DNA of 64,000 nt from Ensifer sp. PDNC004 (GTDB lineage: Bacteria; Pseudomonadota; Alphaproteobacteria; Rhizobiales; Rhizobiaceae): positions 2,783,501-2,847,500 of the forward strand of contig NZ_CP070353.1 of assembly GCF_016919405.1 (NCBI RefSeq), given 5' to 3'. The position numbers and the translations under genes are program-made. Shown here piece after piece: positions 1-7,799 of the stretch. A model generated the notes under the pieces. It was not told the DNA's origin and made no database searches. It was given only the letters and a program-made list of their open reading frames with translations. Every line of letters starts with the position of its first letter. Positions within the stretch are counted from its first letter, which is position 1.

Positions 1-1
1 G

Positions 2-799
2 GGCGGTCGCGAGCGCGGCGCCGATCTTCGCTACAACATGGAGATTTCGCTCGAGGAAGCCTTCGGCGGCAAGACGGCGCAGATCCGCGTTCCGACCTCG
101 ATCACCTGCGACGTCTGTACCGGCTCCGGCGCCAAGCCCGGCACCAGCCCCAAGACCTGCGGCACCTGCCATGGCTCGGGCCGCGTGCGCGCCGCTCAAG
201 GCTTCTTCTCGATCGAACGCACCTGCCCCACCTGCGGCGGCCGCGGCCAGACGATTACGGATCCCTGCGGCAAGTGCCACGGCCAGGGCCGCGTCACTGA
301 AGAGCGCACGCTCTCTGTCAACATTCCAGCCGGCATCGAGGACGGCACCCGCATCCGCCTCTCGGGCGAAGGCGAAGCCGGGCTTCGCGGCGGACCGGCA
401 GGCGACCTCTACATCTTCCTCTCGGTCAGGCCGCATGAGTTCTACCAGCGCGACGGCGCCGATCTCTATTGCAGCGTGCCGATCTCAATGACGACGGCTG
501 CCCTTGGCGGCAAGTTCGACGTGACCACGCTCGATGGCACCAAGTCGCGCGTGACCGTTCCCGAGGGCACCCAGGCCGGCAAGCAGTTCCGATTGAAGGG
601 CAAGGGCATGCCGGTGCTGCGTTCGGCGCAATCTGGCGACCTCTACATCCAGATCCAGATCGAAACGCCGCAGAAGCTGACCAAGCGCCAGCGCGAACTG
701 CTGCAGGAATTCGAGCAGATCTCGTCCAAGGACAACAATCCGGAATCGACCGGCTTCTTTGCCCGGATGAAGGATTTCTTCGATACGCTGAGCGACTAA
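2..799 (+). CDS. dnaJ: Chaperone DnaJ, 3' part (5' end outside window)
   Basis: This is the C-terminal 265 residues of the Hsp40 co-chaperone that stimulates DnaK ATPase and delivers unfolded clients in the cytoplasm. The frame is open from base 2, so the roughly 110-residue J domain lies upstream. Four zinc-finger repeats of the CxxCxGxG type are visible: [24 protein letters not shown] and CGKCHGQG. They are followed by the two client-binding beta domains and the dimerisation tail. Full-length rhizobial DnaJ is about 375 residues, so only the start is missing. dnaK is expected just upstream. A strong hairpin follows the stop codon. Confidence 0.97.
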   Translation, partial: GGRERGADLRYNMEISLEEAFGGKTAQIRVPTSITCDVCTGSGAKPGTSPKTCGTCHGSGRVRAAQGFFSIERTCPTCGGRGQTITDPCGKCHGQGRVTEERTLSVNIPAGIEDGTRIRLSGEGEAGLRGGPAGDLYIFLSVRPHEFYQRDGADLYCSVPISMTTAALGGKFDVTTLDGTKSRVTVPEGTQAGKQFRLKGKGMPVLRSAQSGDLYIQIQIETPQKLTKRQRELLQEFEQISSKDNNPESTGFFARMKDFFDTLSD

Positions 800-823
800 G
801 GCTTCAAGCCCGACGACTTCTAG

Positions 824-856
824 AGCGCCGCGCGCCGGAAACGGTTGCGCGGCGCT
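824..856. terminator. Hairpin between dnaJ and the convergent DUF2182 gene
   Basis: A perfect 10-bp stem (AGCGCCGCGC, 824-833, with its complement 847-856) closes a 13-nt loop and is followed by TCTGTTT. It lies between the dnaJ stop and the stop of the convergent minus-strand gene, so it may end transcription from both sides. The T tract is weak. Confidence 0.6.
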
Positions 857-862
857 TCTGTT

Positions 863-1744
863 TCAGAGCAAGGCCACGAGCTGCCACAGCCCGGCCAAAA
901 CGAGCGCTACCCCGGCGATGCGGGACAGGACCCTGCCGCCGGGCACGACCTTCTCCGCCAGAACGAAGATGGCGATGGCAGCGATCCACAACACGTTCAT
1001 CACCCCGCCGACGAACAGCAGCGCCATCAGCGCCCAGCAGCAGCCGACGCAATAGAGCCCGTGCCGCACACCGAGGCCGAAGGCGCCGCCCGCTTCGCGA
1101 CGAAAGCCGCCATGGTTCTGGATGAAAAGCAGCGGCGCCTGGCATTGGCTGAGACAGCGATTCTTGAGTGGCGTGAACTGGAACAGGCCGACAGCGACCA
1201 GCACGATGCCGCTAAGAAGCCCACTGGCGCTTGAGAGCGCCGGTGTGAGCAACAGGGCGCGATCGAGCAACCATTGCCCGAGAACGGCGACGAGCGCGAA
1301 CAGGAGCCACGCCGACAGGTAGCCGACGGCAAAGAAACCGGTGGCGGCAAAGGGCTTGCCCTGTTGTGCCGCCTGGCGGCCGACGCGGGCGTAGAGCAGG
1401 ATCATCGGCGTCGCCGACGGTACCATCATGCCGACCATCATCACGGCCCACATGACGAAGGCATAGGCGAAGGTCGTGGCGGTCCAGGGAGTGGCAACCG
1501 CGCCCGCCATCGATGCCATCGAGCCCTCCTGCGCGCCCGTGGTCATTGGCATCTCCATGGGCATATCCATGTCCATGCCGGAGCCCATGTCCATGCTGCC
1601 GGAGGGAACCGGGGGAGCAGCCATGTCCATGGCCGACGCCAGCCACAGGACGTAGAGCCAGCTGATCACCGTCAGGGTAACCAACGCCGCCACGACGACG
1701 ACGCGGTCACGTCTGAGCAGGGTTTCGAGCGCCGTGTCTCCCAT
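863..1744 (-). CDS. DUF2182 family polytopic membrane protein with Met-rich segment
   Basis: A 293-residue inner-membrane protein of the DUF2182 family, annotated elsewhere only as a predicted metal-binding membrane protein. After a first membrane segment (about 17-37) comes a Met-rich stretch (39-67) with many MxM and MDM units, then about five more hydrophobic segments. Two conserved-looking Cys sites are visible: TPLKNRCLSQCQAP (C197, C201) and HGLYCVGCC (H228, C232, C235, C236). Met-rich loops and paired Cys are typical of copper(I) ligands, but metal binding here is inferred. The frame stays open upstream to 1864. The ATG at 1744 is preferred because it lies 5 bp after the stop of the DUF1326 gene, which implies an operon. 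Confidence 0.8.
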   Translation of the reverse strand: MGDTALETLLRRDRVVVVAALVTLTVISWLYVLWLASAMDMAAPPVPSGSMDMGSGMDMDMPMEMPMTTGAQEGSMASMAGAVATPWTATTFAYAFVMWAVMMVGMMVPSATPMILLYARVGRQAAQQGKPFAATGFFAVGYLSAWLLFALVAVLGQWLLDRALLLTPALSSASGLLSGIVLVAVGLFQFTPLKNRCLSQCQAPLLFIQNHGGFRREAGGAFGLGVRHGLYCVGCCWALMALLFVGGVMNVLWIAAIAIFVLAEKVVPGGRVLSRIAGVALVLAGLWQLVALL

Positions 1745-1749
1745 CGGCG

Positions 1750-2385
1750 TCAGTGGATCACGCCGCTTTCGGTCAAATGCATCGTGGCGAAATGGGCATG
1801 CGAATCCGCAAGCGCCAAGGTCAGTGGCCCTTTCGTATCGGCCCACCCCCGTCCGACTTCGCAAAGATCGTATTCGAAACCGTGAGGCAGATTGATGCGT
1901 GCCTGGTGAGCCATGCCGGTCACCGGATTGAGGATCGGCTCACCGCGCGCGACAAGCCAGCCCGGCACCTCCAGCCGCGCCGTTCGGGCGCCGATATCGA
2001 CCTCGAAATCGATGTCGGCAAAGACCGGATCGTGCATGGTCTCGAAGGTGGTCGCGAAGACCTGGAAGAAGGTCGCCCCGGGCTCCGTATCCTCGCCGCT
2101 CATGATGCGTAGCAGCGCGCCGCGCTGCTCGCCCGATGCGCGGATATCGACGATCGGCACCACCTGCCCCCTGCCCTCATGGATCGCGCCCGGCCAGGCG
2201 GCGATCAGGCCGCCGCGAAGCCCATCGAGCCGCGTGTCGCCGTGATAACCTTCCTCGATCTCGAAGGCGCCAACGGCGCTGCAATGGCCTTGGGTCGGCA
2301 GGGCATTGAACTGGCAGGGGCAGCCATAGGCGCAATTGCAATGAATGAACTCACGCCCCTTCATCATCCATCTGACACTCGTCAT
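1750..2385 (-). CDS. DUF1326 domain protein
   Basis: A 211-residue soluble protein of the DUF1326 family, whose biochemical role I do not know. The N-terminus holds a dense thiol motif, HCNCAYGCPCQF (C16, C18, C22, C24), followed by GHC (H34, C35), which looks like a metal site. The start at 2385 is fixed by a strong AGGAGG ribosome binding site 4 bases upstream. It is the first gene of a two-gene operon with the DUF2182 protein, whose start is 5 bp downstream. The DUF1326/DUF2182 pairing suggests a joint function, perhaps handling of a soft metal. That function is inference. Confidence 0.8.
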   Translation of the reverse strand: MTSVRWMMKGREFIHCNCAYGCPCQFNALPTQGHCSAVGAFEIEEGYHGDTRLDGLRGGLIAAWPGAIHEGRGQVVPIVDIRASGEQRGALLRIMSGEDTEPGATFFQVFATTFETMHDPVFADIDFEVDIGARTARLEVPGWLVARGEPILNPVTGMAHQARINLPHGFEYDLCEVGRGWADTKGPLTLALADSHAHFATMHLTESGVIH

Positions 2386-2589
2386 CGTCTCCTCCTGGGA
2401 TCTGATCGGTGTTCGTCTCGCGTATTCGCGCAAACGGATGCCTTTTATTAGAGTTGGAAAATATACTCTTCTCCGTCGCCGATGCCAACGGCGGGCAATG
2501 CCAGAGACGGCAACACGATGGCGCCGCGGGTCGGCTGGACCCGCGGCGCTTGGATCATCAGGCATTTGCGCCTTTTATCGGCGCCTGTC

Positions 2590-3339
2590 CTAGAGCGTCG
2601 CCATGCCGCCATCGACGATCAGTTCGGCGCCGACGGTGAAGGTGGCTTCGTCGGAGGCGAGGAAGACCACCGCCTTGGCAATCTCGCTCGCGTCGCCAAA
2701 TCGGCCGAGCGGGATCTGCGCGGCGATCGCATCGACCACCTGCTTGTTCTCTTCGGGCGTCGGGGCGTGGCCGTCATGGAGCGGTGTGCGGATCGGGCCA
2801 GGGCTGACGGCATTGACGCGGATGCCGCGACCGATGAGTTCACCCGAAAGCGTGCGGGCCAGCGACAGCAGCCCCGCCTTGGTCAGCGCATAGACGCTGG
2901 AGGTCGGCATGCCGATATGGGCGTTGATCGAGGTGTTGAGCACGACCGAAGCGCGTTTCGAGAATACCGGCAGCAGCGCCTGGATCAGGAAATACGGGCC
3001 CTTGACGTTGATGGCGACCGAGCGGTCGAAGCTTGCCTCGTCCCACTGCTCGACCGGCTGCAGCTTGGCGATGCCGGCATTGACGAACAGGATGTCGAGC
3101 GTGCCGAAGGCGGCGCGAATCTTTTCGGCAACGGCCGCCTGGCCGGCGACATTGCCGGCATCGGCCTCGATGATGAGCGCGGCCTCGCCAAGGACAGCGC
3201 GGGCTTCCGCGATGTTCTTCGGGTTGGTGCCGGTGACGGCAACACGTGCGCCTTCGGCAATGAACTGGCGGGCGGTTTCGAGACCGATGCCGCTGGTGCC
3301 GCCGGTGATGAGCGCCGTCTTGTTCTCCAAACGTGACAT
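2590..3339 (-). CDS. SDR family oxidoreductase
   Basis: A 249-residue short-chain dehydrogenase/reductase of classical length. It has the cofactor motif TGGTSGIG near residue 12, NAG near the middle, a catalytic Ser (NTSIN region), YALTK for the Tyr-x-x-x-Lys pair, and SPGPIRTP after it. The acidic/basic cofactor determinant was not resolved, so NAD or NADP preference and substrate are unknown. The start at 3339 has an AAGAGGA ribosome binding site. It is divergent from the LysR gene at 3473, a layout that usually means the regulator controls the enzyme gene. Confidence 0.9.
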   Translation of the reverse strand: MSRLENKTALITGGTSGIGLETARQFIAEGARVAVTGTNPKNIAEARAVLGEAALIIEADAGNVAGQAAVAEKIRAAFGTLDILFVNAGIAKLQPVEQWDEASFDRSVAINVKGPYFLIQALLPVFSKRASVVLNTSINAHIGMPTSSVYALTKAGLLSLARTLSGELIGRGIRVNAVSPGPIRTPLHDGHAPTPEENKQVVDAIAAQIPLGRFGDASEIAKAVVFLASDEATFTVGAELIVDGGMATL

Positions 3340-3435
3340 GATGAAATCCTCTTGCTGGGTTGATGAGGAGGCCGGTTCGATTGGCCGTCCTTCGATGCCC
3401 ATAGATATGGCGGAAAACGGTCGTTCGGATTAGTC

Positions 3436-3470
3436 TTCCAATTGTGGAACTCGAATTCGGAAAAGCCGAA
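3436..3470. promoter_or_regulatory. Inverted repeats in the SDR/LysR divergent promoter
   Basis: Two small dyads lie just upstream of the LysR start: TTCC-N6-GGAA (3436-3449) and TTCGG-N5-CCGAA (3456-3470). LysR regulators usually bind an interrupted dyad near their own promoter, so these are candidate operator sites. Nothing proves binding. Confidence 0.35.
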
Positions 3471-3472
3471 CG

Positions 3473-4372
3473 ATGATGAAGATCGAAGGGATAGCTGCCT
3501 TTGTCGCCGTGGCCGAAGCCGGCTCGATCAGCGAGGCGGCACGTCGCCTGCGGCTGTCGAAATCCGTCGTCAGCGAGAGAGTGGCAGAACTGGAACGCGG
3601 GCTCAACGCCACGCTTCTCCACCGCACCACACGCAAGCTGACGCTCACGGAGGATGGCATCGCCTTTCGCGAGCGCGCCATCCGGATCGTCGGCGAAGTG
3701 CAGGCCGCCGCCGACGATCTTGCCGAACGCCGCGGGTTGCTGACGGGACCGCTTCGGATCGCAGCCCCCGTCAGCTTCGGCAGACGGCATCTCGGCCCGG
3801 CGCTCTATCCCTTCCTGACCCAATACCCGGAGATCGAGCTGACGCTCGACCTGGACGACCGTCGGGTCGATGCCGCCTCCGAAGGCTACGATGCGATCGT
3901 GCGCCATGGCGTGATCGCCGATTCGCGGCTGGTCGTGTGGAAGCTTGCCAGAAGCCGGCGCCTGCTGGTCGCCGCGCCCGACTATCTCCACCGGCACGGT
4001 ACACCGGCGTCGCTTGCCGAACTCGAAGGCCATCGCGGCATCTTCTACACCAACCGGGGTGCTGCCGATTGGCGCTTCGAAGGGCCTGGCGGCGCGACGG
4101 TTGTACGGGCCCGCCTGGCGCTCGGCATGAACAACGGCGACATGCTGCACGACGCCGCCGTCGCCGGGCTCGGCATCGCGCTTTTGCCCGCCTTCATCGC
4201 CGGTCCGGCGGTGCGCGAGGGGCAACTGCGCGAGATCGACGTCGGGCTCAGTCCGCAGGCGGAGTTTATCTACATGGCGCATCCGGAGGGCCGACGCGCC
4301 TCCACCAAGCTCAGAGCGATCGCCCAGCACCTGAAGGCAGCCTTCGGCGATCCGCCCTATTGGGATCCGTGA
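3473..4372 (+). CDS. LysR family transcriptional regulator
   Basis: A 299-residue LysR-type regulator. The N-terminal winged helix-turn-helix (about 1-60) includes AEAGSISEAARRLRLSKS and the following LERGLNATLLHR segment. The rest is the periplasmic-binding-protein-like effector domain, beginning with LTGPLRIAAPVSFG. Two adjacent ATG codons start the frame; the first is given. It is divergent from the SDR gene, its likely target. The closest known type is the LysR group paired with quinone or aldehyde-acting oxidoreductases, but the effector cannot be deduced. Confidence 0.92.
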   Translation: MMKIEGIAAFVAVAEAGSISEAARRLRLSKSVVSERVAELERGLNATLLHRTTRKLTLTEDGIAFRERAIRIVGEVQAAADDLAERRGLLTGPLRIAAPVSFGRRHLGPALYPFLTQYPEIELTLDLDDRRVDAASEGYDAIVRHGVIADSRLVVWKLARSRRLLVAAPDYLHRHGTPASLAELEGHRGIFYTNRGAADWRFEGPGGATVVRARLALGMNNGDMLHDAAVAGLGIALLPAFIAGPAVREGQLREIDVGLSPQAEFIYMAHPEGRRASTKLRAIAQHLKAAFGDPPYWDP

Positions 4373-4510
4373 CGGTTTCCGCAATCCCGGCACAATCGTT
4401 GCGGACGGTATCGCGCCGATCGCCGATCAAGTCTTGACCAAGGCTTGACCGAAACCGGCTGGCATCATCAGCGCATCCCCTGACAACCGAAAACTGGATT
4501 CCTATCTCTC

Positions 4511-5899
4511 ATGCGGAACCGCTTTCTGAACTGGATCGTCCTTATGGCGCTTGGCACCAACGCTCACGCAAGTCCGCTTCCCCCGCCCACGGACGCAGAA
4601 ATTCAGGAGACACTGGCCGACCGGATCGACAAGCAGCAGCAGTCGGTCGGCATCGTCGTCGGCATCATCGATGCCAATGGCCGGCGCGTCATCGCGCATG
4701 GCCATCCGGCCAAAGGCGATCCGAGCGCTGTCGACGGGCAGACGGTGTTCGAGATCGGCTCGATCACCAAGGTCTTTACCGCGCTGCTGCTGGCCGATGC
4801 GATCGAGAAAGGCACGCTCAGCTTCGGCACACCTGTGGCCACGCTTCTGCCCGAGCGCGTGATCATGCCGGAGGACAAGCAGACCCCGATCACGCTCGGC
4901 GACCTCGCAACGCACATGTCCGGCCTGCCGCGGCTGCCCAGCAATCTGGTGCCGGCCGACATGAGCAATCCCTATGCCGGCTACGACGCGGCAAAGCTCT
5001 ATGCCTTCCTCTCCAGCCACAAGCCGCAGCGCCGCCCCGGTGTCGAGCATGAATATTCCAACCTTGGCGCCGGGCTTCTCGGCCATGCGATCGCGCTGAA
5101 GTCCGGGCTCTCCTATGAAGACCTCATCGTCAGCCGCATCGCCCTTCCCCTCGGCATGAAGGATACGGCCATCACGTCGCGACCCGACTGGGCCGAACGC
5201 CGGGCAACGGGCCACGACGCGGCCCTGGAGCCGGTCAGCGACTGGGATCTCGACGTTCTGCAGGGCGCAGGCGCCCTCCGCTCGACCGTGGACGATCTCC
5301 TGCTTTTCCTCGAGGCGGCCATGGGAAAGACGGCATCGCCGCTCGCTCCCGCCTTCACCACGCTGCTGGCGACCCGCCAGCCGATCGGCAACGGCGATCG
5401 CGATCAGCAGGCGCTCGGCTGGGTCGTCTCGGGCAAGGGCGACGAGCAGTTCATCTGGCACAACGGCGGCACCGGCGGTTACCGATCCTTCGTCGGCTAC
5501 CGTCCGTCGACGGGTGTCGGCGTGGTCGCTCTTTCGAATGCGTCGACCGACGTCGGCGTCGACGACATCGGCCGCCATCTGCTCAATCGCAACGCGCCGC
5601 TCGCGCCGCCAACCGTCAAGCGCACGGCCATAGCGATCGATCCGGCGCGCTATGATGCCTATATCGGCACCTACAGGCTGGCGCCGGATTTCGAACTTAC
5701 GATCTTTCGGGATGGTGAAAGCCTTTTTGCCCAGGCGACCGGGCAGGATCGGCTCGAAATCCTTCCGGAGGCCGATCACCGCTTCTTTACGAAGCTCATC
5801 GATGCCCAGATCAGCTTCACGCTCAAGGGCGACCGTGCCGAAAGCCTGACCTTGCACCAGGGCGGGCAGAACAGCCTCGCGCCTCGGGTCTCGAAATGA
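4511..5899 (+). CDS. Class C beta-lactamase-like serine hydrolase
   Basis: A 462-residue exported serine hydrolase of the beta-lactamase/D-Ala carboxypeptidase fold. A signal peptide ends near residue 20 (GTNAHA). The catalytic SxxK is S84-I-T-K87, the second motif is Y182-S-N184, and the third (KTG in many relatives) is H317-N-G-G320. A C-terminal domain of about 100 residues follows, as in esterase or peptidase members. It may be an AmpC-type beta-lactamase, but the HNGG third motif and the extra domain fit a penicillin-binding-protein-like esterase equally well. No ampR-type regulator is adjacent; the LysR gene upstream faces the same way and pairs better with the SDR. Confidence 0.85.
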   Translation: MRNRFLNWIVLMALGTNAHASPLPPPTDAEIQETLADRIDKQQQSVGIVVGIIDANGRRVIAHGHPAKGDPSAVDGQTVFEIGSITKVFTALLLADAIEKGTLSFGTPVATLLPERVIMPEDKQTPITLGDLATHMSGLPRLPSNLVPADMSNPYAGYDAAKLYAFLSSHKPQRRPGVEHEYSNLGAGLLGHAIALKSGLSYEDLIVSRIALPLGMKDTAITSRPDWAERRATGHDAALEPVSDWDLDVLQGAGALRSTVDDLLLFLEAAMGKTASPLAPAFTTLLATRQPIGNGDRDQQALGWVVSGKGDEQFIWHNGGTGGYRSFVGYRPSTGVGVVALSNASTDVGVDDIGRHLLNRNAPLAPPTVKRTAIAIDPARYDAYIGTYRLAPDFELTIFRDGESLFAQATGQDRLEILPEADHRFFTKLIDAQISFTLKGDRAESLTLHQGGQNSLAPRVSK

Positions 5900-5904
5900 T
5901 GGGT

Positions 5905-5933
5905 GCCTCCCGCCTCATAAGCGGGCGGGAGGC
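5905..5933. terminator. Bidirectional hairpin between the serine hydrolase and pit
   Basis: GCCTCCCGCC (5905-5914) pairs perfectly with GGCGGGAGGC (5924-5933) across a 9-nt loop. It sits between two convergent stop codons. The flanking T runs are short, so efficiency is uncertain. Confidence 0.6.
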
Positions 5934-5947
5934 GATTTCCGCATCGA

Positions 5948-6952
5948 TCAGAACAAGAGATCGATGGTGAAGTAGGCAAGCGCCGATATCGCCGCCGCGG
6001 CCGGCATGGTGATGAACCAGGCAATCACGATGTTGCCGGCGAGCCCCCAGCGGACCGCCGAAACCCGGCGGGCCGCGCCGACGCCGATGATCGCGCCGGT
6101 GATGGTGTGCGTGGTCGAGACCGGGATACCGAGCCAGGTGGCGGCAAAGAGCGTGATCGCCCCGCCGGTCTCGGCACAGAAGCCCTGCATCGGATTGAGC
6201 TTGGTGATCTTCGAGCCCATCGTGTGGACGATGCGCCAGCCGCCGAACAGCGTGCCGAGCGCGATCGCCGCCTGGCAGGTGATCACCACCCAGAAGGGTA
6301 CGTAGAACTCCGAGCCGAGATAGCCTTGCGAGAACAGGAGCACGGCAATGATGCCCATGGTCTTCTGCGCGTCGTTGCCGCCGTGGCCGAGCGAATAGAG
6401 CGAGGCCGAGATGAACTGCATCACGCGGAACGTGCGGTCGACGGCAAAGGGCGTCTGCCGAACGAAGATCCAGGAGACGATCAGCACCAGGAGCAGCGCC
6501 AGGAAGAAGCCGATCGCAGGCGACATGAAGATGGCACCGACGGTCTTCAAAAGGCCGGTCCAGACGATCGAACTGAACCCGGTGCTGGCAAGACCGGCGC
6601 CGACGAGGCCGCCGATCAGCGCGTGCGACGAGCTCGACGGGATGCCGAACAGCCAGGTGACGATGTTCCAGACGATCGCGCCGATCAGCGCCGAGAAGAT
6701 CACCAGCGGCGTGACGATGCCGGGATCGATGATGCCCTTGCCGAGCGTTTCGGCCACGTGCAGGCCGAAGAACAGGAAGGCGATGAAGTTGAAGAAGGCC
6801 GCCCACATGACCGCATATTGCGGCCGGAGCACCCGTGTCGAGACGATCGTCGCGATCGAGTTGGCGGCGTCGTGCAGGCCGTTCAGGAAGTCGAAGAACA
6901 GCGCGATGCCGATCAGCCCGACGAGCAACGGAAAGGCGAGCGTCGCATCCAT
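5948..6952 (-). CDS. pit: Low-affinity inorganic phosphate transporter PiT
   Basis: A 334-residue polytopic symporter that takes up phosphate (as a metal-phosphate complex in known members). Both inverted PiT signature repeats are visible: GLHDAANSIAT near the N-terminus and STTHTITGAIIGVG near the C-terminus. The start codon overlaps the stop of the DUF47 gene by one base (TGATG), so the two are translationally coupled. In Sinorhizobium meliloti the orfA-pit operon is repressed by PhoB under phosphate limitation, when the high-affinity ABC system takes over. A Pho box at 7619-7636 agrees with that. Confidence 0.95.
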   Translation of the reverse strand: MDATLAFPLLVGLIGIALFFDFLNGLHDAANSIATIVSTRVLRPQYAVMWAAFFNFIAFLFFGLHVAETLGKGIIDPGIVTPLVIFSALIGAIVWNIVTWLFGIPSSSSHALIGGLVGAGLASTGFSSIVWTGLLKTVGAIFMSPAIGFFLALLLVLIVSWIFVRQTPFAVDRTFRVMQFISASLYSLGHGGNDAQKTMGIIAVLLFSQGYLGSEFYVPFWVVITCQAAIALGTLFGGWRIVHTMGSKITKLNPMQGFCAETGGAITLFAATWLGIPVSTTHTITGAIIGVGAARRVSAVRWGLAGNIVIAWFITMPAAAAISALAYFTIDLLF

Positions 6953-7611
6953 CAGACGTTCTCGATCACGATGCCGCTGATTTCATTGGCGACGTCCTCG
7001 AAGCGGTCGACCACCTTTTCGAGCTCGCCATAGATCTCGCTGCCGATGATGTAGGCCATCGGGTTGCTGGCGCCGTGGCGGCGGAACAGGTCCTTAAGGC
7101 CCTGTTCGTGCAGTTCGTCGGAACGGCCCTCGATGCGGGTGACCTCTTCGGCGATCGCGATCAGGCGGTCGTGATTGGCGCCGATCCGGTCGAGCAGCGG
7201 AATGGCCTCGGCGATCAGGTGCGCGGCCTTGACGACCGTGGTGCCCATTTCGCGCATGCCGGGATCGAAGCTCTTCTGTTCGTAAAGGCGGATCGTCTTG
7301 ACGGTCTTGTGCATCATGTCGATGGCATCATCCATCGACTGGATCAGATCCTTGATGTCGCCGCGGTCGAAGGGCGTGATAAAGGACCGGCGCACGGCCA
7401 GCAGTACCTCGGCGGTGATGTGGTCCGCCTCATCCTCGAGCGCGACGATCCGGTCGCAGTGTTTTTCCAGATCGTCGCCGCCAGCGAGAACCTTGTCGAG
7501 CGCATCGGCAGCACCGACGACGGTGCGCGAATGTTTTGCGAAGAGGTCGAAGAAGCGATCCTCGCGGGGAAGAAGTTTGCGGAACCAGGCCAGCATCACA
7601 CGTATATCCAT
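6952..7611 (-). CDS. DUF47/PhoU-like protein partner of PiT (OrfA)
   Basis: A 219-residue all-helical protein of the DUF47 family, distantly related to PhoU. It contains the acidic helix motif EDEADHIT and a second ERRxDELHE-like region (EGRSDELHEQG), as in PhoU-type metal-cluster helices. DUF47 genes almost always precede pit and are thought to modulate the transporter. It is the first gene of the orfA-pit operon. The Pho box begins 8 bp upstream of its start codon. Confidence 0.93.
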   Translation of the reverse strand: MDIRVMLAWFRKLLPREDRFFDLFAKHSRTVVGAADALDKVLAGGDDLEKHCDRIVALEDEADHITAEVLLAVRRSFITPFDRGDIKDLIQSMDDAIDMMHKTVKTIRLYEQKSFDPGMREMGTTVVKAAHLIAEAIPLLDRIGANHDRLIAIAEEVTRIEGRSDELHEQGLKDLFRRHGASNPMAYIIGSEIYGELEKVVDRFEDVANEISGIVIENV

Positions 7612-7618
7612 CTGTGGA

Positions 7619-7636
7619 TTGTCATGCGGCTGTCAT
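7619..7636 (+). promoter_or_regulatory. Pho box upstream of orfA-pit
   Basis: Two 7-mers in direct repeat, TTGTCAT (7619-7625) and CTGTCAT (7630-7636), are separated by 4 bp. This is the PhoB site architecture (CTGTCAT-N4-CTGTCAT). It lies 8 bp before the orfA start, too close to act as an activator site, and so fits the PhoB repression known for this operon in S. meliloti. Confidence 0.75.
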
Positions 7637-7799
7637 ATTTCACTAGGTCCTTTATGAAAAGCACCGAATCAAAGGGGTTTGTCGCCTTTCCCCTGTCGAT
7701 ATCGGCCTATCTTGCACGATATGGCGACGCGCCCCATTTCGCCTTGCCTTGGCAGGCGCTTTCGTCCTAGCTGCGCCCAACGTCGAATCCGGACTGCCG

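Noticed and set aside
2840..4393. Long open frame of 517 codons on the minus strand
   Set aside because: It is antisense to the intact LysR gene and overlaps the SDR gene. The protein is low-complexity with no family resemblance; it is a high-GC shadow.
4502..5857. Open frame of 451 codons antisense to the serine hydrolase
   Set aside because: The plus-strand gene has a signal peptide and all catalytic motifs. The antisense frame has none.
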